Positions 15,591 through 23,870 of a stretch of DNA of 32,915 nucleotides are shown here, one piece after another (positions within the stretch are counted from its first letter, which is position 1; each line of letters opens with the position of its first letter). The stretch is from Spartobacteria bacterium UBA5019 (GTDB lineage Bacteria > Verrucomicrobiota > Verrucomicrobiia > Chthoniobacterales > Terrimicrobiaceae): assembly GCA_002396485.1 (NCBI GenBank), contig DGXZ01000087.1, forward strand, positions 41,345-74,259, in the 5' to 3' direction. Under the pieces are notes generated by a model. The model saw only the letters and a list, made by a program, of their open reading frames with translations. It was not told the origin of the DNA and searched no databases. The position numbers and the translations under genes are program-made.

Positions 15591-16127
15591 ATGAATACCG
15601 AAGACCGTCTCAAGAGGTTTCTCAACGCGAAGCCCCAGACCGCAGAGGCGGCTTTTGTGGCTTCCAATGCGATCATCATTGGCGACGTCCGTCTGGGCCG
15701 TGACTCCAGTGTTTTCTACGGCGCTGTCCTCCGAGGAGACATTGAGACGATCCGGATAGGCGAAGGAACAAATGTGCAGGATGGATGCATCATCCACCTC
15801 GCGGATGATCTCGGAGCCACGGTCGGCGCCTACTGCACAATCGGTCACGCTGCTGTCATCCACGCGTGCACGGTTGGAGATTTGTGCCTGGTCGGCATGA
15901 AGGCAGTCATCCTCGACGGTGCGGAAATCGGCGACGAATGTCTCATCGGCGCCGGGGCACTCGTCACATCGCGCACCAAAATCCCACCGCGCTCGCTTGT
16001 ATTGGGATCACCCGCCAAAGTCGTGCGGCAACTTACCGAAGCGGAGATTTTCTCCCTGCGGGCAAGTGCCGATAAATACATAGCTGTTTCACGCGCCCAC
16101 GCTGCGCGGCAGGCTCACACCGGATGA
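15591..16127 (+). CDS. Gamma-class carbonic anhydrase family protein
   Basis: The 178-residue protein is a left-handed beta-helix of hexapeptide repeats. The three zinc-type histidines of the gamma-carbonic anhydrase/YrdA family are His69 (IIHLAD), His86 (CTIGHAAV) and His91 (IHACTVG). AVLRGDIETIRIGEGTNVQD, GAGALVTSRTKIPP and LGSPAKVVRQL are typical. Many such proteins lack measurable anhydrase activity, so the reaction is uncertain although the metal site is intact. The stop overlaps the pgsA start as ATGA. The ribosome site lies in the arm of a hairpin. Confidence 0.9.
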   Translation: MNTEDRLKRFLNAKPQTAEAAFVASNAIIIGDVRLGRDSSVFYGAVLRGDIETIRIGEGTNVQDGCIIHLADDLGATVGAYCTIGHAAVIHACTVGDLCLVGMKAVILDGAEIGDECLIGAGALVTSRTKIPPRSLVLGSPAKVVRQLTEAEIFSLRASADKYIAVSRAHAARQAHTG

Positions 16128-16687
16128 ACCTTCCGAACCGGCTCACGGTGGCCCGACTGGCGTTCACAGGCGTTTTTGTCCTCTGCTTTGCGATCGACTT
16201 CCCATTCCGCTTCACGACAGCCTTTGTCGTTTTTGTTCTAGCCGCACTCACCGACATGCTCGACGGCATCATTGCGAGGCGCTGGAACCTCATCACCGAT
16301 TTCGGCAAGCTCATGGATCCGCTCGCCGACAAGATTCTCACAGCCTCTGCATTCATTTGCCTGATTCAATTCGACGCCATCCCAAGCTGGGCAGTCATCC
16401 TCATCATCAGCCGCGAATTCCTGATTACAGGCTTGCGGTCGCTGGCCGCCACCAAGGGGCTTGTGATACCGGCCGATAATCTGGGAAAGCACAAGACGAC
16501 ATGGCAGATGATCACCATCACCTATTTCCTGCTCCTCCTGGCGCTCGGCGAAATCCAGCATCCCTCCTGGTTCCCCACCGCTTGGTTTGTCGGAACGCAC
16601 GTGTTTGTTCCAGTCACCGTGATCCTCTCGATCTATTCCGGCCTAGCGTACTTCTTTAAAAACCACGAACTCATCGAGGTGGCCTGA
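16124..16687 (+). CDS. pgsA: CDP-diacylglycerol–glycerol-3-phosphate 3-phosphatidyltransferase
   Basis: The 187-residue membrane protein carries the CDP-alcohol phosphatidyltransferase motif in full: Asp44, Asp47-Gly48, Ala51-Arg52, Gly61, Asp65 and Asp69 (seen as DMLDGIIAR, then GKLMDPLAD). The start MNLPNRLTVARL is typical of PgsA. It makes phosphatidylglycerol phosphate at the inner membrane. It is translationally coupled to the carbonic anhydrase gene. lysA follows after 53 bases with its own promoter candidate. Confidence 0.95.
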   Translation: MNLPNRLTVARLAFTGVFVLCFAIDFPFRFTTAFVVFVLAALTDMLDGIIARRWNLITDFGKLMDPLADKILTASAFICLIQFDAIPSWAVILIISREFLITGLRSLAATKGLVIPADNLGKHKTTWQMITITYFLLLLALGEIQHPSWFPTAWFVGTHVFVPVTVILSIYSGLAYFFKNHELIEVA

Positions 16688-16705
16688 CATTTTTCCGCAG
16701 GCCGA

Positions 16706-16734
16706 TTGACACCCGGAAAAAACACCCCCATTTT
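16706..16734 (+). promoter_or_regulatory. Promoter candidate for lysA
   Basis: A perfect TTGACA (16706-16711) is followed after 17 bases by CATTTT (16729-16734), a poor match to TATAAT (three of six). The expected start of transcription is about 16741, the first base of the lysA GTG codon, so the message would be leaderless. Confidence 0.3.
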
Positions 16735-16740
16735 CGCAGC

Positions 16741-18030
16741 GTGCATTCCTTTTCCTATGTTGATGGCACCCTGCGCTGCGAGGGTGTGGAGCTTAATGAA
16801 ATCGCCAACCGTTTCGGCACGCCGGCCTATGTTTATTCCGCTGCTACGATCCGCGGAAACTACCAGCGTCTCGACACAGCACTGGCACCGCTCGACCACC
16901 TCGTCTGCTACGCTGTCAAAGCAAACTCCAACCTCGCCGTTCTCAATCTCCTTGCGAAACTCGACTCGGGTTTTGATATCGTCTCGGGCGGCGAGTTGTT
17001 TCGTGTTCTGAAAGCCGGTGGACGCGCTGACCGCTGCACCTTTGCAGGCGTTGGCAAAACTCGCGAGGAAATCGCATTCGCATTGAAGGAAGGCGTTTAC
17101 TCTTTCAATGTCGAAAGCGAAGGCGAACTTGCCCGCATCAATGATGTCGCGGGATCCCTCGGCATGAAGGCCCCGATCGCCATTCGAGTGAACCCCGATG
17201 TGGATGCGAAAACCCACAAATTCATCTCGACGGGCAAAAGCAAAAACAAATTCGGCATCGGCATCGACCGAGCTGCCGAGGTCTATCAAGTCGCAGCCAA
17301 TCTCCCGCATTTAAAAATCCGGGGCGTGCAGACGCACATCGGCTCCCAAATTTTGGAATCCGGCCCCTTCGCCGAAGCCGCGGCCAAGCTCGCCGCCCTC
17401 GTTCAAGATTTAAAAAAATCTTACGACATCGAGTTTTTTGATTTCGGCGGTGGCATTGGCATCGTTTACGACGACGCCCTGAGCAGCGGAAGCCCCGCTT
17501 GGTGGGATGGGCAAGGCTCTTCGCGCCGCATCACGCCTGAGGATTACGCCGCCGCCATCATTCCTGTGCTGAAGCCGCTTGGACTACGGATCCTCTTCGA
17601 GCCCGGCCGCTTCCTGGTGGGCAATGCAGGCGCGCTTCTCTCGACGGTGCAATATGTGAAGCAGACCCCTGCAAAAACCTTCACCATCATCGATGCCGCC
17701 ATGAATGACCTCATCCGACCCGCCCTCTATGAAGGCTGGCATGAGATCGTTCCACTTCGTCAGTCTTCGGCTGATAAAATCGCGATGGATGTTGTCGGCC
17801 CCGTGTGCGAGAGCGGCGACTTTTTCGCCCAGGACCGCCCACTGCCTCCGCTCCAACCCGACGACCGGATCGCCGTGCTCAGCTCCGGTGCCTACGGGTT
17901 CGTCATGTCATCAAACTACAACTCGCGTCCACTTCTGCCTGAAATCTTGGTGGACGGGGATAAAATGCACCTGGCCCGCGAGCGGCAGAGCATGGATGAC
18001 CTCGTGCGGGGAGAATCGATTCCTCAATAG
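16741..18030 (+). CDS. lysA: Diaminopimelate decarboxylase
   Basis: This 429-residue PLP enzyme (fold type III) converts meso-diaminopimelate to lysine. The PLP lysine is Lys60 in CYAVKANSN. His199 is in THIGSQ, the glycine loop is FDFGGGIGI, and the C-terminal active-site cysteine is Cys356 in VGPVCESGDFF. IDAAMNDLIRPALY is diagnostic of LysA over related decarboxylases. The GTG start at 16741 gives the usual N-terminus, about 27 residues ahead of TPAYVYS. It is about 10 kb from the dapF–dapA–dapB genes, on the opposite strand. It converges with a lipocalin-like gene. Confidence 0.97.
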   Translation: MHSFSYVDGTLRCEGVELNEIANRFGTPAYVYSAATIRGNYQRLDTALAPLDHLVCYAVKANSNLAVLNLLAKLDSGFDIVSGGELFRVLKAGGRADRCTFAGVGKTREEIAFALKEGVYSFNVESEGELARINDVAGSLGMKAPIAIRVNPDVDAKTHKFISTGKSKNKFGIGIDRAAEVYQVAANLPHLKIRGVQTHIGSQILESGPFAEAAAKLAALVQDLKKSYDIEFFDFGGGIGIVYDDALSSGSPAWWDGQGSSRRITPEDYAAAIIPVLKPLGLRILFEPGRFLVGNAGALLSTVQYVKQTPAKTFTIIDAAMNDLIRPALYEGWHEIVPLRQSSADKIAMDVVGPVCESGDFFAQDRPLPPLQPDDRIAVLSSGAYGFVMSSNYNSRPLLPEILVDGDKMHLARERQSMDDLVRGESIPQ

Positions 18031-18040
18031 CACCAACATT

Positions 18041-19120
18041 TCACGGTGCCTGCATTCCCACAATGCGGCCGGCGTAGCCTGTCATTTCGAGATAGCCGCG
18101 CCCCCTGCGGCTGCCTTCTACAGAGACAGTGCCCTCCCAATAGGCAAACGGTGCAGAGGCAAGTTCCTGGTTTGGAAAACGGGCACGCACGACCAAGTCG
18201 AGTCCCTGACTAGGAATTCTGATTTTCCATGCCACAGGGTAGCGACCCTTCGACTCAGGGCTGGTCCACCACTCGATCGGTTCGAGTTCAAAATCCGAAA
18301 TCTCGATCTTTTGAGCCACGCCGGATGCCCCCACAAATGTGCCTGAGGAGAACTCATCGCGCCCGCCTTCTTTCGTTCGGATTTGGAACAGCATCAACTC
18401 GCCGCCCTCTTCAAACTGGAGGCTGAACCAATCCCACCCACTTTGGTGTGTGGCAAGCTGGTTCGTGGCCCACTCGTGGTCGAACCAAGTCAATCCCTCC
18501 ACCGAATAGTCCACGTCGCCGATGCTGACTGTCCCGCTCGTTTTCATCCGCGTGAGTGAGTAATAATGCGATGCCCTCCCCTCGCCTTCCGCCTTCTGAC
18601 TCACTCCATGGCGTCCATGAATGACCGGAGTACTTGGGGAGACGAGTTTGAGGTCCACCGAAACGCCGTCCTGCTCCGCATTTAAGTGGAAATTATGCAG
18701 ACCCGTGCGCTCACACGACCAATTGTCGATCCATGCGATCCGCCCGCCCTCGTCAAATCCGGCATCGCCGAATGCGCCGCGCGAGAGCTTCTGGAAGTGA
18801 TGGAATTTTTTCTGGCTTATATCCGAGACCGCAAAGTGGGCGAATTTGACGTCCCTCTGAACGAAGCGCGATGTCGGCAAGGATCGGGATGGATCAGTAA
18901 CACCCTGTCGAAAAAATGTGAGTTGATAACCAAGTTCCTCGCCTTCCTTCGTCCGCAGATTGCCTGTGAAATACCACCACTCGGTTTTGAAGTCGGAATG
19001 GCTGCCATGATCCGATGGGAATTGATAGCTCCACCCCGGCAGTGCTACGCGCCAATCGGCATGCGCCGCCGACAGGATGAGAAGAAAACAAAGAAGGCGG
19101 AGCAGAGTTGGAAAATTCAT
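18041..19120 (-). CDS. Secreted CrtC/AttH lipocalin-like protein
   Basis: The 359-residue protein begins with a signal peptide, MNFPTLLRLLCFLLILSAAH, with cleavage likely at AHA-D. It carries the signatures of the CrtC/AttH lipocalin pair: FKTEWWYFTGNL early on, then LTWFDHEWATNQ and SGWDWFSLQFEEGGELMLFQI in the second half. Relatives include carotenoid hydratases and AttH-like proteins next to ABC lipid exporters. No such ABC transporter or carotenoid gene is nearby, so the ligand is unknown. The frame is open to 19210, but ATG 19120 gives the signal peptide. Confidence 0.88.
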   Translation of the reverse strand: MNFPTLLRLLCFLLILSAAHADWRVALPGWSYQFPSDHGSHSDFKTEWWYFTGNLRTKEGEELGYQLTFFRQGVTDPSRSLPTSRFVQRDVKFAHFAVSDISQKKFHHFQKLSRGAFGDAGFDEGGRIAWIDNWSCERTGLHNFHLNAEQDGVSVDLKLVSPSTPVIHGRHGVSQKAEGEGRASHYYSLTRMKTSGTVSIGDVDYSVEGLTWFDHEWATNQLATHQSGWDWFSLQFEEGGELMLFQIRTKEGGRDEFSSGTFVGASGVAQKIEISDFELEPIEWWTSPESKGRYPVAWKIRIPSQGLDLVVRARFPNQELASAPFAYWEGTVSVEGSRRGRGYLEMTGYAGRIVGMQAP

Positions 19121-19188
19121 CGAGAGATCTGGGACAACATACGCTCGGCATAGCGCCTTCGTCGCCACCAAATCGCCTGAGGGGAAGC

Positions 19189-19216
19189 TTGAATAAACAC
19201 GCTTACACATTAGAAT
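19189..19216 (+). promoter_or_regulatory. Promoter candidate for the TPR gene
   Basis: TTGAAT (19189-19194), a 16-base spacer and TAGAAT (19211-19216) match sigma-70 boxes at four and five of six positions. Transcription would begin near 19223, about five bases before the ATG at 19228. That would exclude the upstream out-of-frame ATG at 19215 from the message. Confidence 0.4.
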
Positions 19217-19227
19217 GGCCGTCTCCT

Positions 19228-20613
19228 ATGGCCGTTAAAACAGAAAAAGACCTCCCCGAGTTCCACCGCGCAAACTGGCTGAAAGCCATGAGCGCGATGC
19301 AGCTTAAGAACTATGGATACACAATCCAGATTCTTCAGACGGTTCTGAAGAGTTGTCCCGACTTCCTTGCCGGACGCCAACTCGCCCGCAAAGCCGCACT
19401 GGCAAAGACCAGCGGGAAGAAATCGATTTTCTCCACCGCTTCGTTTAGCGCGATGAAAATCCAGGCTCAAATTAAAAAAAACCCTCTCGAAGCCATCGAA
19501 GCCATCGAGAAATGTTTGGAAGCCGAGCCCAATAATCCGCAGCTCAACCAGACCCTCCGGGAAGCCGCACTGGCTGCGAATCTTCCCGAAGTGGCCGCAT
19601 TTGCCTTGGAAACCATTCTCGAGATTTTACCCAAGGACAGCAAAACCCTGCACGAACTCGCCAAGCACCACCTACAATTCGCGCAACCCGACAAGGCGGT
19701 GGAACTCTATCAGCGCATTCTCGAAATCACTCCGAACGACATGGCCGCGATCAAAGGCATAAAAGACGCCTCCGCCTCCGCCTCAATGCAAAGCGGAGGC
19801 TGGGAAAAAGAGGAAACGACCTATCGCGATCTCATAAAAAACAAGGAGCAAGCCGTCGCCCTCGAGCAGCAATCCCGCGTGGTCCGCAGCGAGGAAATGA
19901 TTGATAACCTCCTGGCTGAACTGCATGCGAAGGCGGAAGCAGAACCCGGAAACATCGACACTTCGCGGCGCATCGCAGAGATGTATGAGCAGAAAGAAGA
20001 TTGGGAAAATGCCGCCAGCTGGTTCACCTACGCAGCCGCCCTCTCGAATAACTCCGACATGGCACTGGTGCGCAAAGCATCCGATTTGCAAATCCGCCAG
20101 TTCGACATCGCCATCAGCGCCCGAGAAGACTACATCGCCGCGAATCCCGGCACGCCGGAATCCGAGGCCTACGAAGCAGAACTCCCCCACCTCCGCTCTC
20201 AGCAGTCCGAACTGGCTCTCCAATTTGCCCGTACACGAGTGGAGCAAAATCCCACAGACCTTCAATTCCGCTTCGAACTTGGCGAGCTTCTCACCGAGCA
20301 GGAGCGTTGGCAGGACGCCATTCCAGAACTCCAAAAAGCTAGGCAAAACCCCAATGTGCGCACGAGGGCCATGAGCCTCCTGGGCCGCTGCTTCACCGCA
20401 CGCGGCATGTTCGACCTCGCGGCCAAAACCCTCTCCGATGCGGTTGCAGAACTCGTTGCGATGGACTCCGTAAAGAAGGACGTGATCTACAATCTGGGGC
20501 TCGTCTATGAAAAGATGGACGACAAGGAAAAGTCTGTGGACTGTATGAAACAGATTTATGAGATCGACTATGGATACCGCGATGTCGCCGCTCGTGTTGA
20601 GGGTTCCTACTGA
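19228..20613 (+). CDS. Cytoplasmic TPR-repeat protein
   Basis: The 461-residue protein has no signal peptide. It contains multiple tetratricopeptide-like helix pairs, for example AIEKCLEAEPNNPQLNQTL, AVELYQRILEITPNDMAAI and TSRRIAEMYEQKEDWENAA, with a Ser/Ala linker near 178-190 (ASASASMQSGG). It is probably a protein-interaction scaffold, with no catalytic motif visible. The start MAVKTEKDLPEFHRA is chosen over an open upstream extension that is a shadow of the lipocalin gene. It lies 138 bases before the exosortase operon on the same strand, but an independent promoter candidate precedes that operon. Confidence 0.85.
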   Translation: MAVKTEKDLPEFHRANWLKAMSAMQLKNYGYTIQILQTVLKSCPDFLAGRQLARKAALAKTSGKKSIFSTASFSAMKIQAQIKKNPLEAIEAIEKCLEAEPNNPQLNQTLREAALAANLPEVAAFALETILEILPKDSKTLHELAKHHLQFAQPDKAVELYQRILEITPNDMAAIKGIKDASASASMQSGGWEKEETTYRDLIKNKEQAVALEQQSRVVRSEEMIDNLLAELHAKAEAEPGNIDTSRRIAEMYEQKEDWENAASWFTYAAALSNNSDMALVRKASDLQIRQFDIAISAREDYIAANPGTPESEAYEAELPHLRSQQSELALQFARTRVEQNPTDLQFRFELGELLTEQERWQDAIPELQKARQNPNVRTRAMSLLGRCFTARGMFDLAAKTLSDAVAELVAMDSVKKDVIYNLGLVYEKMDDKEKSVDCMKQIYEIDYGYRDVAARVEGSY

Positions 20614-20717
20614 AAAAACTCCCCGCATTCCCTGTGCTCGATTTGCGTGGTCTTCAGGCAGGTCAATAATCCGACAATCGCGACTGCGATCTATGTTTAA
20701 TAAATAAAAAGAAAAAC

Positions 20718-20746
20718 TTTACGCAGGCCGTGACAAGTTTTATGCT
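20718..20746 (+). promoter_or_regulatory. Promoter candidate for the exosortase/polysaccharide operon
   Basis: TTTACG (20718-20723), a 17-base spacer and TATGCT (20741-20746) match sigma-70 boxes at four of six positions each, similar to a moderate natural promoter. Transcription would start near 20753, at the ATG (20752) itself or in a short leader if a later ATG (20785 or 20800) is used. Upstream, a small hairpin (ATCGC 20677-20681, GCGAT 20686-20690) and an AT-rich tract separate it from the TPR gene. Confidence 0.4.
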
Positions 20747-20751
20747 GTTTG

Positions 20752-22260
20752 ATGACAAGTCTCCCTCCTAGTCCCACTCAATGCATGGCCTCACATTCCA
20801 TGAAAGCTAGCGAACACGCGTCAGCCCTCCTCTCCAGAAGGCCGGCATCCTTGTTCCCTGCCGGTTTGAAGGTTGCGAGGGGTTCATTCCGCGAGAGGGC
20901 TGTCATGGCCTTACTTTTGATTCTTGACTGCTTCTGGTGGTCAGGAACTTACATAGCAATTTCAACATTATTCGGAGACTTTAATAAATACGGTTGGCCC
21001 GAGGTGGTTTTGCCAACGGCCATTTCGATTTTCTCCCTCAGCCTGATCGGAGCCTACAATCCACGCTCGGATATGAAATCGGTAGGCTACTCCAGCGAAC
21101 ACCTTATTGCGTGCCTGACCGCATTTCTCATCTCCGCCATGGCCGTCTATCTTGTGGCATCGTTCGGCGGATTGATCGCCTCAAGCCGTTCAATTTTCTG
21201 CTCCACATTCCTGGCTTTCAGCGCCATTTCTCTCTTCCAACGCCGATTGCTCTATTCCTCCAGCCTGCTTCGCAGAAATCGCCGCCTGCTGGTTATAAGC
21301 GATACCGAATCCGGCGAGCGTTTTTACAAAAACTACACGATCAATGGACAAAAACAGAACCTCCACTTCTTTGCCGCGGGAGATGCCGTGGTGGGGGCCA
21401 ATGTCGCCGGTCCCGGAAGCCCGATTTACTCTGCCCTGGCCAGTGATGTCCTAAAAAATCTGGAGGAGAATCCTGATACCGAGCACGAGGCTATCGTCAT
21501 CGCCGCTCCGCCGGACCACCTCGAAAACAACATCCTGACGTCTCTCGTTGCAGTGCATTTCCAGGAATTGCCTGTCTATACGATGCACTCGTTTTTCGAG
21601 GCCTACTGGCAAAAAATGCCACCTGACCTGCTCAGCCGCACCTGGCCCTTGGACTCGGGATTTGAACTCGTGCAGCACTCGGCATTTGCCTCACTGAAGC
21701 GTGTTTTTGACATCATATTGGCATCCCTAACACTTCTTTTTATCTCGCCAGTCATGGCTCTCGTCGCCTTGCTCATCAAATGGGAGGGACGAGGACCTGT
21801 GATTTTCAGCCAGACCCGCGTCGGCCAGCATGGCGACCTTTTCACCCTCTATAAATTCCGCACCATGGAAGTCGGCAGTGAGTTCAAGGGCCTCTACACT
21901 GTGCAAGGGGATCCGCGTGTAACGCGACTTGGCCACTGGCTGCGCATCTCGCGCCTGGACGAACTTCCCCAACTCTGGAACGTGCTCCGTGGCGAAATGA
22001 GCCTTATCGGACCGCGCGCCGAGTGGATCAAATGCGTCGAGCAATACGAGGAGGTCATCCCCTATTACCACTTCCGACATCTCGTGAGGCCAGGCATAAC
22101 GGGCTGGGCGCAGGTGAACTATTCGTACGGGTCCAGCATCAACGACACTCTCGAAAAGCTCATGTATGATCTGTATTACATCCGCCACTTCTCAATCGCA
22201 CTTGATGCAACTGTGATTCTAAAGACATTGCACGTCATGATCTTCGGAAAAGGCCGGTAA
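20752..22260 (+). CDS. EpsB-type polyprenyl-phosphate sugar-1-phosphate transferase
   Basis: The protein has about 502 residues. The N-terminal half has four or so membrane helices and a nucleotide-binding-like middle domain. The C-terminal bacterial sugar transferase domain starts at LKRVFDIILASLTLLFISP, followed by FSQTRVGQHGDLFTLYKFRTM, RISRLDELPQLWNVLRGEMS and LIGPRAE, and VRPGITGWAQVNYSYG. This is the WcaJ/EpsB family that transfers a sugar-phosphate to undecaprenyl phosphate to begin exopolysaccharide synthesis at the inner membrane. The neighbouring exosortase suggests the exosortase-associated subgroup. Start choice is uncertain (20752, 20785 or 20800). Confidence 0.92.
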   Translation: MTSLPPSPTQCMASHSMKASEHASALLSRRPASLFPAGLKVARGSFRERAVMALLLILDCFWWSGTYIAISTLFGDFNKYGWPEVVLPTAISIFSLSLIGAYNPRSDMKSVGYSSEHLIACLTAFLISAMAVYLVASFGGLIASSRSIFCSTFLAFSAISLFQRRLLYSSSLLRRNRRLLVISDTESGERFYKNYTINGQKQNLHFFAAGDAVVGANVAGPGSPIYSALASDVLKNLEENPDTEHEAIVIAAPPDHLENNILTSLVAVHFQELPVYTMHSFFEAYWQKMPPDLLSRTWPLDSGFELVQHSAFASLKRVFDIILASLTLLFISPVMALVALLIKWEGRGPVIFSQTRVGQHGDLFTLYKFRTMEVGSEFKGLYTVQGDPRVTRLGHWLRISRLDELPQLWNVLRGEMSLIGPRAEWIKCVEQYEEVIPYYHFRHLVRPGITGWAQVNYSYGSSINDTLEKLMYDLYYIRHFSIALDATVILKTLHVMIFGKGR

Positions 22261-22271
22261 AACAGGGGTCG

Positions 22272-23870
22272 ATGCTCTTGGAAAAAGACCCCCGGGCTCA
22301 CTTCGCGCTGACCCGCCAAATCTCGGCGGCTTTGATTGGGCTGGCCGCAGTCTGGTGGCTGGCGATCCGCATGCTCTGGATCGAATGGGAGATAGACCCT
22401 CAATACAGCTATGGATTTTTGGTCCCCATCTTGTGCGTGGTGCTTTTTCTTCAGCGCTGGCGGGACCGCCCTTTGACCTTGGAATCCGGGAACCTTTTCA
22501 TACCCGGCATGGTGGCGCTGCCAGCGCTTGGTTTCCTTTTAGCCGTTCAGCCCTTTTACGAGGCAAACCCAGAGTGGAGGATTCCCGGTATCCTTGGCGC
22601 ACTCACCGCAGTATTGCTCACCCTACTCCTTCTTTGGTCTATCGGGGGCTCCGCCTGGGTGCGGCATTTTCTATTTCCAGTCAGCTTCTTCCTCATTGCA
22701 ATTCCATGGCCGCGCAACGCCGAGGAGGCGATTATGGGCTTCTTCATGGAGAAAAATGCGATGGCCGCGCTGGAAATTCTCCACTGGCTCGGCTACGAGG
22801 CAGTACGGCGTGGACACCTCATCACCCTCCCCACCGGCACGCTTGGCGTGGAGGAGGCGTGCAGCGGAGTCCGGTCGCTTCAGAGCGGCATCATGGCGTC
22901 GCTCTTCCTCGGGGAAATTTTTCGTTTCAGCGGATTTTTTCGTACCTTTCTGCTCTCGACTTCCATCTTGGTTGCGTTGTTTGGAAACTTCCTACGCGCC
23001 ACGATTCTGTCGATCATCGCCTCCAACGAAGGGGTCGATGCAGTTGAAAAATGGCATGACATGGCAGGCTACGCCATCCTGATTTCCACGCTCGGGACGC
23101 TCTGGCTGAGCGCTCATTTTTACAGCACAATCCGCAACAAAAGCACCCCTGCCTCAGCCAATATAAATGACTCACCTGATGCTCAGCTGAACATTTCCAA
23201 GCCGATCGTCCTGGCCTGCATTTCTACAGTTTTTCTCGCGGCGGCATCCCTCGCAGGCACCGAACTCTGGTATCGCGCGCATGAGGCGGGGACGGTGTCC
23301 GAGAGCAGTTGGACTCTCAAATCCGGCAGCGCAGGCACGAAGCCGGTTCAAATCTCCGAGCGCACCCGCCGCATCCTCTTTTTTCCAGATGGATTCTCCG
23401 AACGTTTTGCGGATTCAGAAGGACGCACTTGGCAGGTTTTTTATCTGCGGTGGCCCGCTGGCCGCACGGCCATTCAGGCTTTGAATATCCATGATCCTCG
23501 GACATGTCTTGCCAGCATCGGCATGGTTCTTGAAAAGCAACTCCCCTCTCTCACGATCCAAGTGGGCAAGGAGATTTTCCGCTTTCGTGTTTTTTTATTC
23601 CGCGATGCCGGGCGGCAGGTGCTTATTTTCCACTCCATCATTGCGGGAGGCATCTCCACAGAGCATAATTCCAAAGGAATTGAAACGCTCAGTGGTGAAG
23701 AGTATACTCTGAAAGGTCGCTGGAAGGTTGTGACAAAGGGAATTAGAAATCGCGGGCAAACACTTTTTGAAGCGGCTGTCTGGAATACGACAGATGTCGC
23801 CACTGCGGCAAACACGCTTTCTGCCTTCTTGGCGCGCACCATGAGGGACGATCGTCCAGAGAGCAAATGA
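22272..23870 (+). CDS. Exosortase fused to a C-terminal EpsI-like domain
   Basis: The protein has 532 residues. The exosortase part (1-285) has about eight membrane helices and the three catalytic residues Cys197 (EEACSGVRSLQSG), Arg242 (GNFLRATIL) and His262 (WHDMAGYAI). The C-terminal part (about 305-525), after a further membrane helix, resembles EpsI (DUF3485), with the H-x-P-x-x-C pattern visible as NIHDPRTCLASIGM. Exosortases cleave C-terminal sorting tails of PEP-CTERM-type proteins and couple them to surface glycan. Start ATG 22272 has GGGG upstream. It is 11 bases after the sugar transferase gene and overlaps the next gene as ATGA. Confidence 0.93.
   Translation: MLLEKDPRAHFALTRQISAALIGLAAVWWLAIRMLWIEWEIDPQYSYGFLVPILCVVLFLQRWRDRPLTLESGNLFIPGMVALPALGFLLAVQPFYEANPEWRIPGILGALTAVLLTLLLLWSIGGSAWVRHFLFPVSFFLIAIPWPRNAEEAIMGFFMEKNAMAALEILHWLGYEAVRRGHLITLPTGTLGVEEACSGVRSLQSGIMASLFLGEIFRFSGFFRTFLLSTSILVALFGNFLRATILSIIASNEGVDAVEKWHDMAGYAILISTLGTLWLSAHFYSTIRNKSTPASANINDSPDAQLNISKPIVLACISTVFLAAASLAGTELWYRAHEAGTVSESSWTLKSGSAGTKPVQISERTRRILFFPDGFSERFADSEGRTWQVFYLRWPAGRTAIQALNIHDPRTCLASIGMVLEKQLPSLTIQVGKEIFRFRVFLFRDAGRQVLIFHSIIAGGISTEHNSKGIETLSGEEYTLKGRWKVVTKGIRNRGQTLFEAAVWNTTDVATAANTLSAFLARTMRDDRPESK

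Noticed and set aside
19215..19238. Overlapping upstream mini-frame (ATG at 19215, seven codons) before the TPR gene
   Set aside because: The ATGGCCGT string is repeated at both starts, but the best promoter boxes place transcription at about 19223, after this ATG.
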